From positions 124,001 to 188,000 of the forward strand of contig CANEXF010000002.1 in NCBI GenBank assembly GCA_947443645.1: a DNA stretch of 64,000 nt, in the 5' to 3' direction. This document shows positions 1-9,303 of this stretch, in pieces. A program made the translations under genes and the position numbers. Origin of the DNA: Comamonadaceae bacterium. GTDB taxonomy: Bacteria > Pseudomonadota > Gammaproteobacteria > Burkholderiales > Burkholderiaceae_C. Within the stretch, counting starts at the first letter, position 1; the number at the start of each line of letters is the position of its first letter. Under the pieces are notes generated by a model. It made no database searches. It was not told the origin of the DNA and was given only the letters and a program-made list of their open reading frames with translations.

Positions 1-51
1 GCCACGGCTGTCGAGAATTTCGCGGCCGACGATATCAACAATTGCGCTCAT
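1..51 (-). CDS. eno: Enolase, N-terminal fragment (runs off the window)
   Basis: The reverse strand begins at an ATG at 51 and reads MSAIVDIVGREILDSRG, the almost invariant N-terminus of bacterial enolase (2-phosphoglycerate to phosphoenolpyruvate, glycolysis). Only 17 codons are present; the rest lies outside the window. A purine-rich AAAGAG stretch sits just upstream as a possible ribosome binding site. It follows the DUF1330 gene by 45 bases and is the last visible gene of the pyrG-kdsA-DUF1330-eno string, an arrangement common in betaproteobacteria. The assignment rests on 17 residues plus context, but the motif is distinctive. Confidence 0.9.
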   Translation of the reverse strand, partial: MSAIVDIVGREILDSRG

Positions 52-96
52 TTATTTGCTCTTTCAAAATCAATCAAAAAATCGGAAAACCGGGGG

Positions 97-387
97 TCAA
101 ACGCCTTCGACGATGACCATTCGCATGATGGATGCGCCACTTCTGGCCGCGATGGCCGAGGTGTATTCGGGGGAGTTGTAATAGTCCCTGGCCTTTTCGA
201 CCGACGGGAATTTCAGTATCACGACGCGATCGGGCGTCCAGTCACCCTCGAGCACTTCGACAGCGCCGCCGCGGGCGCAAAACTCAGCGCCGCAGGCCTT
301 TACCGCAATGGTCGACAGCGTTTTGTAGGCTTCGTATTGTTCAGGGTTGGTGACCGTGACGTTGGCAATGATGTAGGCCGATGGCAT
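97..387 (-). CDS. DUF1330 family protein
   Basis: A 96-residue protein starting MPSAYIIANVTVTNPEQYEAY, with the DUF1330 pattern: an N-terminal beta strand, the EQYEAY segment, a central Gly-rich turn (CARGGAVEVLEGDW) and the VVILKFPSVEKARDYYNSPEY block. The family has a ferredoxin-like dimeric alpha/beta-barrel fold and no established enzymatic role. It has no signal peptide and is presumably cytoplasmic. It starts only 9 bases after the kdsA stop and precedes eno by 45 bases, so it is very probably co-transcribed with both. What it contributes to a CTP/KDO/glycolysis operon is unknown. Confidence 0.88.
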   Translation of the reverse strand: MPSAYIIANVTVTNPEQYEAYKTLSTIAVKACGAEFCARGGAVEVLEGDWTPDRVVILKFPSVEKARDYYNSPEYTSAIAARSGASIMRMVIVEGV

Positions 388-396
388 GGTCGCTTC

Positions 397-1254
397 CTAT
401 GCGTTGAAGTTGTTTTCCAGAAAACCGTTTTTCTTGGTCACACGGTCCAGCTCCAGCAGTGTTTCCAGCAGAGCCCGCATGTGCTTGAGCGGAACGGCAT
501 TTGGCCCGTCGCTCATGGCTTTGGCCGGGTCTGGGTGGGTTTCCATAAAGAGTCCCGCGACACCAACGGCCACTGCGGCACGTGCGAGCACGGGCACCAT
601 TTCTCGCTGGCCGCCACTGCTCGTGCCATTGCCGCCTGGCAACTGGACTGAGTGGGTGGCGTCAAACACCACCGGTGCGTGGGTTTCCCGCATGATCGCG
701 AGGCTGCGCATGTCGGACACCAGGTTGTTGTAGCCAAAGCTCGCGCCGCGTTCGCAGGCCATGAAGCGGTCTTCGCTCAGGCCTTTTTCGCGCGCTGCGG
801 CACGCGCTTTGTCTATGACATTTTTCATGTCGCCGGGCGCCAGAAACTGGCCCTTCTTGATATTCACCGGTTTGCCGGACTGAGCCACCGCATGGATGAA
901 GTCGGTCTGACGGCAAAGAAATGCCGGTGTCTGCAGCACGTCAACCACGGCAGCTACCGCGGCGATGTCGGCCTCGGAGTGAACGTCAGTCAGTATAGGC
1001 ACGCCCAGATCACGTTTGACCTTGGCCAGTATCTCCAGTCCCTTGTGCATGCCGGGGCCGCGAAACGTGGTGCCGCTGGAGCGGTTGGCCTTGTCATAAC
1101 TGGACTTGAAGATAAAAGGTATGCCCAGGCTGGCCGTGATTTCCTTCAAGGTACCTGCGGTGTCCATCTGCAATTGCTCGGACTCAATCACGCAGGGCCC
1201 GGCAATCAGGAAAAAAGGCTGGTCCAGCCCAATGTCGAAGCCGCAAAGTTTCAT
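397..1254 (-). CDS. kdsA: 3-deoxy-8-phosphooctulonate (KDO-8-P) synthase
   Basis: A 285-residue protein of normal KdsA length. It condenses arabinose-5-phosphate with phosphoenolpyruvate to KDO-8-phosphate for the lipopolysaccharide inner core, in the cytosol. Visible motifs are GPCVIES near the N-terminus, [11 protein letters not shown] (PEP/substrate binding, about residues 51-61), TDVHS, the QTDFIHA segment, [11 protein letters not shown], and a C-terminal [16 protein letters not shown] helix. It lies 34 bases downstream of pyrG and 9 bases before the DUF1330 gene on the same strand, so an operon is likely. I did not establish whether it belongs to the metal-dependent or metal-independent class. 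Confidence 0.97.
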   Translation of the reverse strand: MKLCGFDIGLDQPFFLIAGPCVIESEQLQMDTAGTLKEITASLGIPFIFKSSYDKANRSSGTTFRGPGMHKGLEILAKVKRDLGVPILTDVHSEADIAAVAAVVDVLQTPAFLCRQTDFIHAVAQSGKPVNIKKGQFLAPGDMKNVIDKARAAAREKGLSEDRFMACERGASFGYNNLVSDMRSLAIMRETHAPVVFDATHSVQLPGGNGTSSGGQREMVPVLARAAVAVGVAGLFMETHPDPAKAMSDGPNAVPLKHMRALLETLLELDRVTKKNGFLENNFNA

Positions 1255-1288
1255 GATTCGCGCGTGCCTGCGATCGTGCCGGCGTAAG

Positions 1289-3003
<1,715 letters not shown>

Positions 3004-3057
3004 GGCGGTGATATTTGCTGCAATGGCTCTGCGCCACAAGCTGATACATTGCGGGGC

Positions 3058-4368
3058 ATGACGAATCAAGTGAATCAGATGGAAATGGGGCATGGTGATG
3101 GCGCGCCGCTGGACCTGGAGGGCAAGCATATCGTGCTCGGCCTGTCCGGCGGCATTGCCTGCTACAAGGCGGCTGAGCTCTGCCGGGCCCTGATCAAGGC
3201 CGGCTCCACGGTGCAGGTGGTCATGACAGCGGCTGCCGAGCAGTTCATCACGCCAGTGACCATGCAGGCCTTGAGCGGACGACCGGTATTTACCAGTCAG
3301 TGGGACAGCCGGCCGGTGGGCGAGAGCGCCAACAGCATGGCCCATATCAACTTGTCGCGGCAAGCCGACGCGATCGTGATTGCGCCTTGCAGCGCCGACT
3401 TCATGGCCAAGCTGCTGCACGGCCGGGCCGATGATCTGCTCAGCCTAATGTGCCTGGCCAGACCCCTGGACAAAGTGCCTCTGCTGCTGGCGCCGGCCAT
3501 GAACCGCGAGATGTATGCACATCCGGCCACGCAGCGCAATCTGGCGCAGTTGCAGGCCGATGGCGCTACGGTACTGGGTGTAGGCACCGGTTTTCAGGCC
3601 TGCGGTGAAACCGGCGACGGGCGCATGCTGGAGCCCGAGCAGTTGCTCGAAGACATCGTTGCGTTTTTCATGCCCAAGCTGCTCGCGGGGCAGCGGTTTC
3701 TGGTGACGGCCGGGCCGACTTACGAGGCGATTGACCCGGTGCGCGGCATCACCAATTTGTCCAGCGGCAAGATGGGTTTTGCGATCGCTCGGGCGGCGCG
3801 TGAGGCGGGCGCAGAGGTCACGCTGGTGGCTGGACCAGTCAGTTTGCAAACGCCGCGCGGCGTCACCCGCATCGACGTGAAATCAGCACAAGATATGCTT
3901 GAAGCGGTTGTTCGACGGGCGCAAGACGCTACGGTATTTGTAGCAACTGCAGCGGTGGCTGACTGGCGCGTCAGCGCGCCATCCGGGCAAAAACTGAAAA
4001 AAGATGGCTCGGGTCAGATGCCCGCGCTGGCATTCACAGAAAACGCAGATATTCTGGCCAATGTTGCCCAGTCGGCTGTAGCCACAAGCGGCGCGCTGTA
4101 TTGCGTGGGTTTTGCGGCCGAAAGCCAGGACCTGCTTGAAAACGCCCAAGCCAAGCGCTTGCGTAAAAAGGTGCCGCTGCTGGTGGGCAACATCGGGCCC
4201 GACACCTTTGGTCAGGACCACAACGCCTTGCTGCTGCTCGATGCGCAAGGGGTGCTAGAGCTGCCCCGCGCTTCCAAGCTGTTGCTGGCACGGCGGCTGG
4301 TGCGGGAGATTGCGCTGCGTCTGGCCCGTCAGCCTGCAGCTTTAAGCCCCGCCATCATTCAAGCCTGA
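3058..4368 (+). CDS. coaBC: Bifunctional phosphopantothenoylcysteine decarboxylase / phosphopantothenate-cysteine ligase
   Basis: Two steps of coenzyme A synthesis in one polypeptide of about 436 residues. The N-terminal flavoprotein CoaC domain shows [15 protein letters not shown], the active-site His segment [11 protein letters not shown], the PAMNREMY motif and the [10 protein letters not shown] flap with its catalytic Cys. The C-terminal CoaB domain shows [24 protein letters not shown] and the AAVADWR motif with LKKDG. The ATG at 3058 is chosen over an in-frame TTG nine bases upstream; a second ATG at 3079 is also possible, since the extra residues are not conserved. dut follows 35 bases later, a widespread pairing. 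Confidence 0.96.
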   Translation: MTNQVNQMEMGHGDGAPLDLEGKHIVLGLSGGIACYKAAELCRALIKAGSTVQVVMTAAAEQFITPVTMQALSGRPVFTSQWDSRPVGESANSMAHINLSRQADAIVIAPCSADFMAKLLHGRADDLLSLMCLARPLDKVPLLLAPAMNREMYAHPATQRNLAQLQADGATVLGVGTGFQACGETGDGRMLEPEQLLEDIVAFFMPKLLAGQRFLVTAGPTYEAIDPVRGITNLSSGKMGFAIARAAREAGAEVTLVAGPVSLQTPRGVTRIDVKSAQDMLEAVVRRAQDATVFVATAAVADWRVSAPSGQKLKKDGSGQMPALAFTENADILANVAQSAVATSGALYCVGFAAESQDLLENAQAKRLRKKVPLLVGNIGPDTFGQDHNALLLLDAQGVLELPRASKLLLARRLVREIALRLARQPAALSPAIIQA

Positions 4369-4403
4369 CAGGCAACATCTTTTCAAGTATCCGGAAAAAA
4401 ATA

Positions 4404-4850
4404 ATGAAAATCGACGTCAAGATCATGGACCCGCGCCTTCAGGGCAATCTTCCCAGCTACGCCACGCCCGGCAGCGCCGGCCTGGACCTGCGCGCCTGCC
4501 TTGATGCGCCGCTGACGCTGGCGCCCAACGCCTGGCAACTGGTGCCTACAGGCATCGCCATTTATATTCACAATCCGGCCTACGCCGCGCTGATATTGCC
4601 GCGTTCCGGGCTGGGACACAAGCACGGCATTGTGCTGGGCAATCTGGTCGGCCTGATTGACAGCGACTACCAGGGCCAGCTGATGGTCAGCGCCTGGAAC
4701 CGCAGTGATGTGGCATTCACCATGGAGCCTATGGAGCGGATTGCGCAATTGGTGATCGTGCCGGTGTTGCAGGCAGAGTTCAATGTGGTGACCGAGTTTC
4801 CCGCCAGCCTGCGCGGCGAGGGCGGCTACGGCTCGACCGGCAAGGCTTGA
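4404..4850 (+). CDS. dut: Deoxyuridine 5'-triphosphate nucleotidohydrolase (dUTPase)
   Basis: A 148-residue homotrimeric dUTPase that hydrolyses dUTP to dUMP and pyrophosphate, keeping uracil out of DNA. All five family motifs are visible in order: [43 protein letters not shown], and the C-terminal arm [10 protein letters not shown] that closes over the active site. Length matches the bacterial trimeric family. It sits directly behind coaBC and is probably co-transcribed. The roughly 200 bases after it (4851-5055) hold no gene I can support. Confidence 0.97.
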   Translation: MKIDVKIMDPRLQGNLPSYATPGSAGLDLRACLDAPLTLAPNAWQLVPTGIAIYIHNPAYAALILPRSGLGHKHGIVLGNLVGLIDSDYQGQLMVSAWNRSDVAFTMEPMERIAQLVIVPVLQAEFNVVTEFPASLRGEGGYGSTGKA

Positions 4851-5055
4851 GAGCGCTTGCCCGCAGTCGCGCAGCGCCGGTCGGCATGCGCCTACACGTG
4901 GGACCAACCATCGCCTAGAGCGGTGCGGGCCTTCAGCTCACCATGCCGCTGGTGTGAAGCGGACTGTAATCAGTGTTCAATAGCGACGTCAGACGCAAGA
5001 GGTTCATGCCTCTGGCTGCGTCACGCTGTTGTGACCACCTTTACAGGAGAACTAC

Positions 5056-5559
5056 ATGCCTTCCTTTTCTCGCCTAGCCTCAAGCCTTGCGGCCTTGGGC
5101 TGTGTTGTCGGTCTTGCAGCCTGCGGCACCCCGACCTACAACTCCCAAAGCACGGCTTATCCTGCTCAGAGCTATCCCTCATCGTCTTATCCTGCCGGAA
5201 ACGCGACATCCGCCTATGTCGAGTACGGCCGGGTCACCGCTGTGGACGTGGTTCGTATGCAGGAACCAAGTTCGGGCATCGGTGCTGGGGCCGTGATTGG
5301 CGGTATTGCCGGCGCGGTGATCGGGCATCAGGTCGGCGGCGGTTCTGGCCGCGACCTGGCAACGATTGCTGGCGGTGTGGGCGGTGCGGTGGCCGGAAAT
5401 GCCATACAGCGCAACTCCTCGGCGCAGGGCCGGGACGTCTACCGCGTGTCGGTGCAAACCGACAATGGTGCATACCGCACTTACGACCTGGGTGGCTCGA
5501 CTGATTTGCGTACCGGAGACAGGGTACGCATTGAAAACGGGCAGTTGTACCGTTATTGA
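5056..5559 (+). CDS. Glycine-zipper outer-membrane lipoprotein (17-kDa antigen / SlyB-like)
   Basis: A 167-residue predicted lipoprotein. The signal peptide MPSFSRLASSLAALGCVVGLAAC ends in a LAAC lipobox, so the mature protein starts at a lipidated Cys near residue 23. A Ser/Tyr-rich linker follows. A glycine-zipper 2TM segment then runs GIGAGAVIGGIAGAVIGHQVGG and AGGVGGAVAGNAIQ (about residues 75-120), and a C-terminal beta-rich domain ends in VRIENGQLYRY. The family is associated with envelope integrity; no enzymatic role is known. The start is supported by an AGGAGA ribosome binding site about 6 bases upstream. It appears monocistronic and converges on the FKBP gene. Confidence 0.9.
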   Translation: MPSFSRLASSLAALGCVVGLAACGTPTYNSQSTAYPAQSYPSSSYPAGNATSAYVEYGRVTAVDVVRMQEPSSGIGAGAVIGGIAGAVIGHQVGGGSGRDLATIAGGVGGAVAGNAIQRNSSAQGRDVYRVSVQTDNGAYRTYDLGGSTDLRTGDRVRIENGQLYRY

Positions 5560-5571
5560 GCGTGCTGGCCT

Positions 5572-5593
5572 GGTGGCTAGCAGGCTAGTCACC
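5572..5593. terminator. Hairpin between convergent lipoprotein and FKBP genes
   Basis: GGTGGCTAG and CTAGTCACC form a 9-base-pair stem (one G-U pair) with a 4-base CAGG loop, 12 bases after the lipoprotein stop codon. No T-run follows on the plus strand, so intrinsic termination is not certain. Confidence 0.4.
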
Positions 5594-5642
5594 TTGTCCG
5601 CCCCTGCCTGGCCGCCCAGGCCGCTTCATGCGGCTGGGTATG

Positions 5643-6167
5643 TCAGTGCAGGGTGTCGCTGCCTTTGATGGCGGACTCGAGCTTGAAAAATCCGGTGCCC
5701 ATGGAGCCTTGGCCAATTTCTGCTTCACTCGCCTCGCGCACCGATTCGACTTTGAGCGCCAGCCTCAGGGCAATACCTGAGAGCGGATGGTTGCCGTCGA
5801 GCACCACGTGTTCGGGGTAGATTTCAGTGACCGTGTAGATCTTGTCGCGCGGTGTCTCGGGGTTGGCGCCGGCTGGCAAGGCTGCACCATCAAAGGTCAT
5901 GCCTTCTTCGAGTTCTGCCGGAAAGAGCGTGCGGGGCTCCAGGAACACCAGGTATTCGTCATAGTCGCCAAAGGCACTTTCTGGCTCCAAATGCAACTCA
6001 AGCCCATCGCCGGCTTCGTGGCCTTGCAGCGCTTCCTCGATTTTTTCCAGCAAGTCATGGCCACCGAGCAAAAACTCGACCGGTTCGTCGAGTTCGTCGA
6101 GTACTTCGCCCAAAGTGTCTTTTAGTGTCCAGGTCAGGGCAACAATGCATTGCGTGGTGATTTTCAT
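5643..6167 (-). CDS. FKBP-type peptidyl-prolyl isomerase, SlyD-like
   Basis: About 174 residues. The start MKITTQCIVALTWTLKDTLGEVLDEL is typical of SlyD/FkpB proteins, followed by the PVEFLLGGHDLLEKIEEALQGHEAGD block (FKBP strand plus helix), the insert-in-flap region from about residue 65 to 125 (PESAFGDYDEYLVFLEP onward), and DGNHPLSGIALRLALKVESVREAS (NHPLAG-like signature). Such enzymes catalyse prolyl isomerisation and act as cytoplasmic folding helpers. The His-rich metal-binding tail of E. coli SlyD is absent. The reading frame is open further upstream, but the ATG at 6167 matches the family start; upstream residues would overlap the divergent gene. Confidence 0.9.
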   Translation of the reverse strand: MKITTQCIVALTWTLKDTLGEVLDELDEPVEFLLGGHDLLEKIEEALQGHEAGDGLELHLEPESAFGDYDEYLVFLEPRTLFPAELEEGMTFDGAALPAGANPETPRDKIYTVTEIYPEHVVLDGNHPLSGIALRLALKVESVREASEAEIGQGSMGTGFFKLESAIKGSDTLH

Positions 6168-6169
6168 CC

Positions 6170-6179
6170 GACAATTGTC
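6170..6179. promoter_or_regulatory. 10-bp palindrome between divergent starts
   Basis: GACAATTGTC is a perfect inverted repeat inside the 14 bases that separate the start codons of the FKBP gene and the roxA-like gene. It could be a shared operator, or chance; no regulator is identified. Confidence 0.3.
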
Positions 6180-6181
6180 CC

Positions 6182-7363
6182 ATGGATGTAAATCAACCCC
6201 TGTCTCTACTTGCTGGTTTGACGCCCGCACAATTCATGCGGCGCCATTGGCAGAAAAAACCGCTGCTGGTGCGTCAGGCGTTGCCGGGCTTCAAACCCTT
6301 ACTGAGCCGAGCTGAACTTTTCAAGCTGGCCGCGCGCGAGGCCGTCGAGTCACGGCTGATCGTTCAGAAAAATGCCGGCTGGCGCATGAAATCCGGCCCC
6401 TTTGCCGCGCGCAGCCTGCCGCCGCAAAACCAGGCGGGCTGGACGCTGCTGGTGCAAGGCGCTGACCTGCATGAGCCCAAAGCGCATGACTTGCTGCAGC
6501 GTTTTCGTTTTGTGCCCGATGCACGGCTCGATGACCTGATGATCTCGTTTGCCACGCCTGGCGGTGGCGTGGGGCCGCACTTTGACAGCTATGACGTATT
6601 TTTGCTGCAGGCCAGCGGCAGTCGGCTCTGGAAGATCAGCAAACAAAAAGACCTGACGCTGCAGCCTGATGTGCCCCTGAAGATATTGCAGAATTTTGAG
6701 CCGGAACAAGAGTTCTTGCTTGAGGCCGGTGACATGCTTTACCTGCCGCCGCGCTATGCACACGACGGCATCGCACAGGCCAGCGCCGGGCCAGACGGCA
6801 AGGCCGCGGATTGCATGACTTATTCGGTTGGTTTCAGGGCGCCAGCGCGACGCGAACTGGCCTCTGAACTGCTGCATCGCCTGGCGGAATTCAGCGAGGA
6901 TGATGCCGAGGCATCAAGCCCTGAGCGCGCGCAAGCGATGTACCGGGATCCGGACCAGCTGGCGACGGCAACGCCTGCTGCCTTGCCGGCCGCATTGACA
7001 AGTTTTGCGACCCACGCGGTTCTCGACGCGCTGAAAGACCCGCTGGCAGTGGCCTGTGCGCTCGGTGAGTACATGACCGAGCTCAAGCCCTCGGTCTGGT
7101 TCGATGAGCCTCAGCCTGACTCGGGTCCGTCCCTGGCCGAGGTGGGCGTTTGTCTGGATTCGCGAAGCCGGATGATGTATGACGCGGCGCATGTGTTCAT
7201 CAATGGCGAGAGTTACCGCGCCAAAGGCGCCGATGCGCGCTTGATGCAGCGCCTGGCCGACCAGCGTGCGCTGTCGGCGCATGAATTGGTCAAGGCCAGT
7301 TCAGCGGCGCTGGATTTGCTCGCTGACTGGTGCGATGCGGGTTGGGTTAAAGCCGGCGCCTAG
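6182..7363 (+). CDS. roxA: Cupin/JmjC-fold 2-oxoglutarate- and Fe(II)-dependent ribosomal protein uL16 arginine hydroxylase, RoxA/YcfD-like
   Basis: A 393-residue member of the ribosomal oxygenase family (E. coli YcfD/RoxA hydroxylates an Arg of ribosomal protein L16). The N-terminal segment FMRRHWQKKPLLVRQALPGF is the family signature. The iron-binding HxD lies in GVGPHFDSYDVFLLQ (about residues 128-142), and the distal His in LYLPPRYAHDGIA (about residue 193). A winged-helix-like C-terminal domain follows. No strong Shine-Dalgarno is visible. Its start lies only 14 bases from the divergent FKBP start, so its promoter must lie within that gene's coding region. Substrate identity is inferred from the family. 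Confidence 0.88.
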   Translation: MDVNQPLSLLAGLTPAQFMRRHWQKKPLLVRQALPGFKPLLSRAELFKLAAREAVESRLIVQKNAGWRMKSGPFAARSLPPQNQAGWTLLVQGADLHEPKAHDLLQRFRFVPDARLDDLMISFATPGGGVGPHFDSYDVFLLQASGSRLWKISKQKDLTLQPDVPLKILQNFEPEQEFLLEAGDMLYLPPRYAHDGIAQASAGPDGKAADCMTYSVGFRAPARRELASELLHRLAEFSEDDAEASSPERAQAMYRDPDQLATATPAALPAALTSFATHAVLDALKDPLAVACALGEYMTELKPSVWFDEPQPDSGPSLAEVGVCLDSRSRMMYDAAHVFINGESYRAKGADARLMQRLADQRALSAHELVKASSAALDLLADWCDAGWVKAGA

Positions 7364-7411
7364 CCTTTAGTGCGCCAAGTTCAAGCCAAGGATTTATTTT
7401 TGGAGCACACC

Positions 7412-7927
7412 ATGGACGCTGAAAAGACGCCAAACAATCCCATCTTGAACTTGCCACAGGGACGTTTCAACGGAAGCACCGAATTTGCCGAGATGATTCG
7501 CCTGGCTTTTGCGACTGCGGCGGCCCAGGGTTGGCGCGAGCTCATCCTGAGCGACAGCAGCTTTGAAGACTGGCCGCTGGGCGAGCGACTAGTGGCGCAG
7601 TCGCTCAACGATTGGTCGGCATCGGGCCGCAAGCTGACCATGCTGGCCAGAAATTACGATCCGCTTGTGCGACGCCATGCGCGCTTTGTGACCTGGCGAC
7701 GCACCTGGTCGCATCTGGTGACTTGTCGCTCAAACGTCGCTGTGTCAGCAGAGGATTTTCCGAGTGCACTCTGGAGCCCTGTCTGGGTATTTCAAAGGCT
7801 GGATCTGGAGCGCTGCAGCGGCATGGCGGGCGGCGAGCCGGCGCGACGTGTGCAGCTCAGGGAGCAACTCGATGAATACCTGCGCCGGAGCTCGCCGGCT
7901 TTTCCCGCAACCACGCTGGGCATCTAG
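7412..7927 (+). CDS. Conserved hypothetical protein (171 residues)
   Basis: I do not recognise this family. The protein starts MDAEKTPNNPILNLPQGRF, followed by a helical FAEMIRLAFATAAAQGW and ELILSDSSFEDWPLGERLVAQSL. It is rich in Trp and Arg (RRTWSHLVTCRSN) and has no signal peptide or membrane helix, so it is probably cytoplasmic. The ATG at 7412 is preferred because a GGAG lies 6 bases upstream; an in-frame GTG at 7370 would add 14 unlikely residues. It follows the roxA-like gene by 48 bases on the same strand and may be co-transcribed. The LILSDSSFEDWPLGER portion recalls YtxK/DUF-type proteins only vaguely; no function is claimed. Confidence 0.8.
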   Translation: MDAEKTPNNPILNLPQGRFNGSTEFAEMIRLAFATAAAQGWRELILSDSSFEDWPLGERLVAQSLNDWSASGRKLTMLARNYDPLVRRHARFVTWRRTWSHLVTCRSNVAVSAEDFPSALWSPVWVFQRLDLERCSGMAGGEPARRVQLREQLDEYLRRSSPAFPATTLGI

Positions 7928-8036
7928 CTCGACGCCCGTACTTGTCTGCTGGCCAAGCGCCAGAGGCAATTTGTTATGGCCGATGCGGGTTCTTTCTGTT
8001 ACCGGACGCCGTTTTTTTGTGTATGCAAAATCGGGC

Positions 8037-8042
8037 TATAAT
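8037..8042 (+). promoter_or_regulatory. Consensus -10 box before the small Ala-rich lipoprotein gene
   Basis: TATAAT lies about 130 bases upstream of the lipoprotein start, in a gene-free stretch (7928-8170). A T-rich segment ending in TTTTTG sits about 17 bases further upstream as a weak -35. The implied untranslated leader is long (about 120 bases). Confidence 0.5.
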
Positions 8043-8170
8043 TTAAAGCTGGGTGGAAGAGCTCGAGTCCTTTCGTCCGGTCAAACAACATGTGGGAGCG
8101 CATGCGCTGCCAGCCAAGTTTTTGACAATTTCCGGAAATTGTTTTCTTTTAATCATCAAGGATAGTAAAA

Positions 8171-8389
8171 ATGAATAAATCTCTCGTTTTGGCCGCTCTG
8201 GTTGCTGCTGTTGCTCTGGCCGCTTGCGGTAAAAAAGAAGAAGCTGCTGCTCCTGCACCAGCCGTTGTTGCCGCTCCTGCTGAAGCCGCATCTGCACCTG
8301 CTGCCGCTGCCGCACCTGCTGCTGACGCTGCCGCTGCTGCCGCAACTGCTCCTGCAGCTTCCGCCGCTCCAGAAGCCGCCAAGAAGTAA
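8171..8389 (+). CDS. Small alanine/proline-rich lipoprotein (72 residues)
   Basis: MNKSLVLAALVAAVALAAC is a compact lipoprotein signal with a LAAC lipobox. The mature part starts CGKKEE and is otherwise almost entirely Ala, Pro and a few acidic residues, ending PEAAKK. An AAGGA ribosome binding site lies upstream. The gene has its own near-consensus -10 and a strong intrinsic terminator, so it is a free-standing unit that could be highly expressed. Similar small Ala-rich lipoproteins occur in related genomes, but no function is known; a periplasmic spacer or envelope role is a guess. Low-complexity composition makes homology searches unreliable. Confidence 0.8.
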   Translation: MNKSLVLAALVAAVALAACGKKEEAAAPAPAVVAAPAEAASAPAAAAAPAADAAAAAATAPAASAAPEAAKK

Positions 8390-8405
8390 TTTTTCAAATT
8401 GCTCG

Positions 8406-8432
8406 AAAAAGCCGCCGCAAGGCGGCTTTTTT
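8406..8432 (+). terminator. Rho-independent terminator of the small lipoprotein gene
   Basis: A perfect stem GCCGCC/GGCGGC, extended by flanking A-T pairs, carries a GCAA tetraloop and is followed by six T residues. It starts 17 bases after the stop codon. The A-run on the other side also allows termination of the converging minus-strand gene. Confidence 0.92.
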
Positions 8433-8477
8433 GTGCCCGTCATATTCTTGCTCTGCAGGCTTTAGGCAAGTGCCTGT

Positions 8478-9248
8478 TCAGAGTTCCAGCCAGCCGCAGC
8501 CCTGGTCGGGTCCGGCCACCACGATGTCGCTGGCCGCGCGGGACAGGGCCTGAGCCAGTAAATCCTGCGCCAATGCTGCGCGGTTGTTTTGCACGCTCAG
8601 ATGCGCGGCCACCACATGCGTGAGTTGCGGATGATTGATCGCTTGCGCGATGTCGGCGGCAGCGCTGTTAGACAGGTGGCCATAGGCGCCGCCCACTCGG
8701 CGCTTTAAAAACGCCGGGTAGGACGATTGCGCCAGCAAATCTTCGTCATGGTTGCATTCGAGCAGCAGCGCGTCGCAGCCCGCCAAATGCGTTAGTACAT
8801 GCGCTGTTGCATGACCCAGGTCGGTCAGCACACCGAGCTTTTTTGCGCCGTCGGTGCAACTCAGTTGCAAGGGCTCTCTGGCGTCGTGCGGCACGGTAAA
8901 GGGCGTGAGCTGCAGGCCACCCAGGTCAAGGGCCTGACCATCTCGCGCTGTGTGCAGCAAGCCGTCAAAATCAGGTGCGCCTATGGCGTCATAGGTGCCA
9001 GAACTCATCCAGACTGGAATCCTGTAGCGCAGGGACAGCGAACGCGCACAGCCGATATGGTCGCCATGCTCGTGGGTGATGAACACCGCATTGATGTCCT
9101 CAGGCTCAAGACCGGCCTGGGCCAGTCTGGCCAACAGTTGCCTGATACCCAGACCACAGTCAATCAGCAAGCGAAATGGGATGAGCCCGTTGGCTTCGAC
9201 CAGCGTGGCATTGCCTGAACTGCCGCTGCCCAGGCTTTTGAATCTCAA
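8478..9248 (-). CDS. Metallo-beta-lactamase-fold hydrolase, YycJ/WalJ-like
   Basis: A 256-residue MBL-fold protein starting MRFKSLGSGSSGNATLVEA, the characteristic beginning of the YycJ/WalJ branch, which is proposed to act as a nuclease in DNA damage or mismatch repair. The dinuclear metal motif HxHxDH is seen as THEHGDHIGC (about residues 58-67). Later metal ligands are suggested by LTDLGHATAHV, LECNHDEDLL and VVAAHLSVQNN. There is no signal peptide, so it is cytoplasmic. It follows bamC on the same strand with 55 bases between; dapA-bamC-MBL order is common in Burkholderiales. The precise substrate is not deducible. Confidence 0.9.
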   Translation of the reverse strand: MRFKSLGSGSSGNATLVEANGLIPFRLLIDCGLGIRQLLARLAQAGLEPEDINAVFITHEHGDHIGCARSLSLRYRIPVWMSSGTYDAIGAPDFDGLLHTARDGQALDLGGLQLTPFTVPHDAREPLQLSCTDGAKKLGVLTDLGHATAHVLTHLAGCDALLLECNHDEDLLAQSSYPAFLKRRVGGAYGHLSNSAAADIAQAINHPQLTHVVAAHLSVQNNRAALAQDLLAQALSRAASDIVVAGPDQGCGWLEL

Positions 9249-9303
9249 GGCCGCTTCTGGTTTGACAGGGCAGGCTGCGCCCGGATTACAAGCAAGGCTG
9301 GCC

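Noticed and set aside
3880-3965. Apparent repeat-B-like sequence in coaBC
   Set aside because: The reverse complement shares GCTAC and GCGCCCGTC blocks, but the segment encodes normal CoaB residues leading into the conserved AAVADWR motif and has no extra length, so it is probably coincidence.
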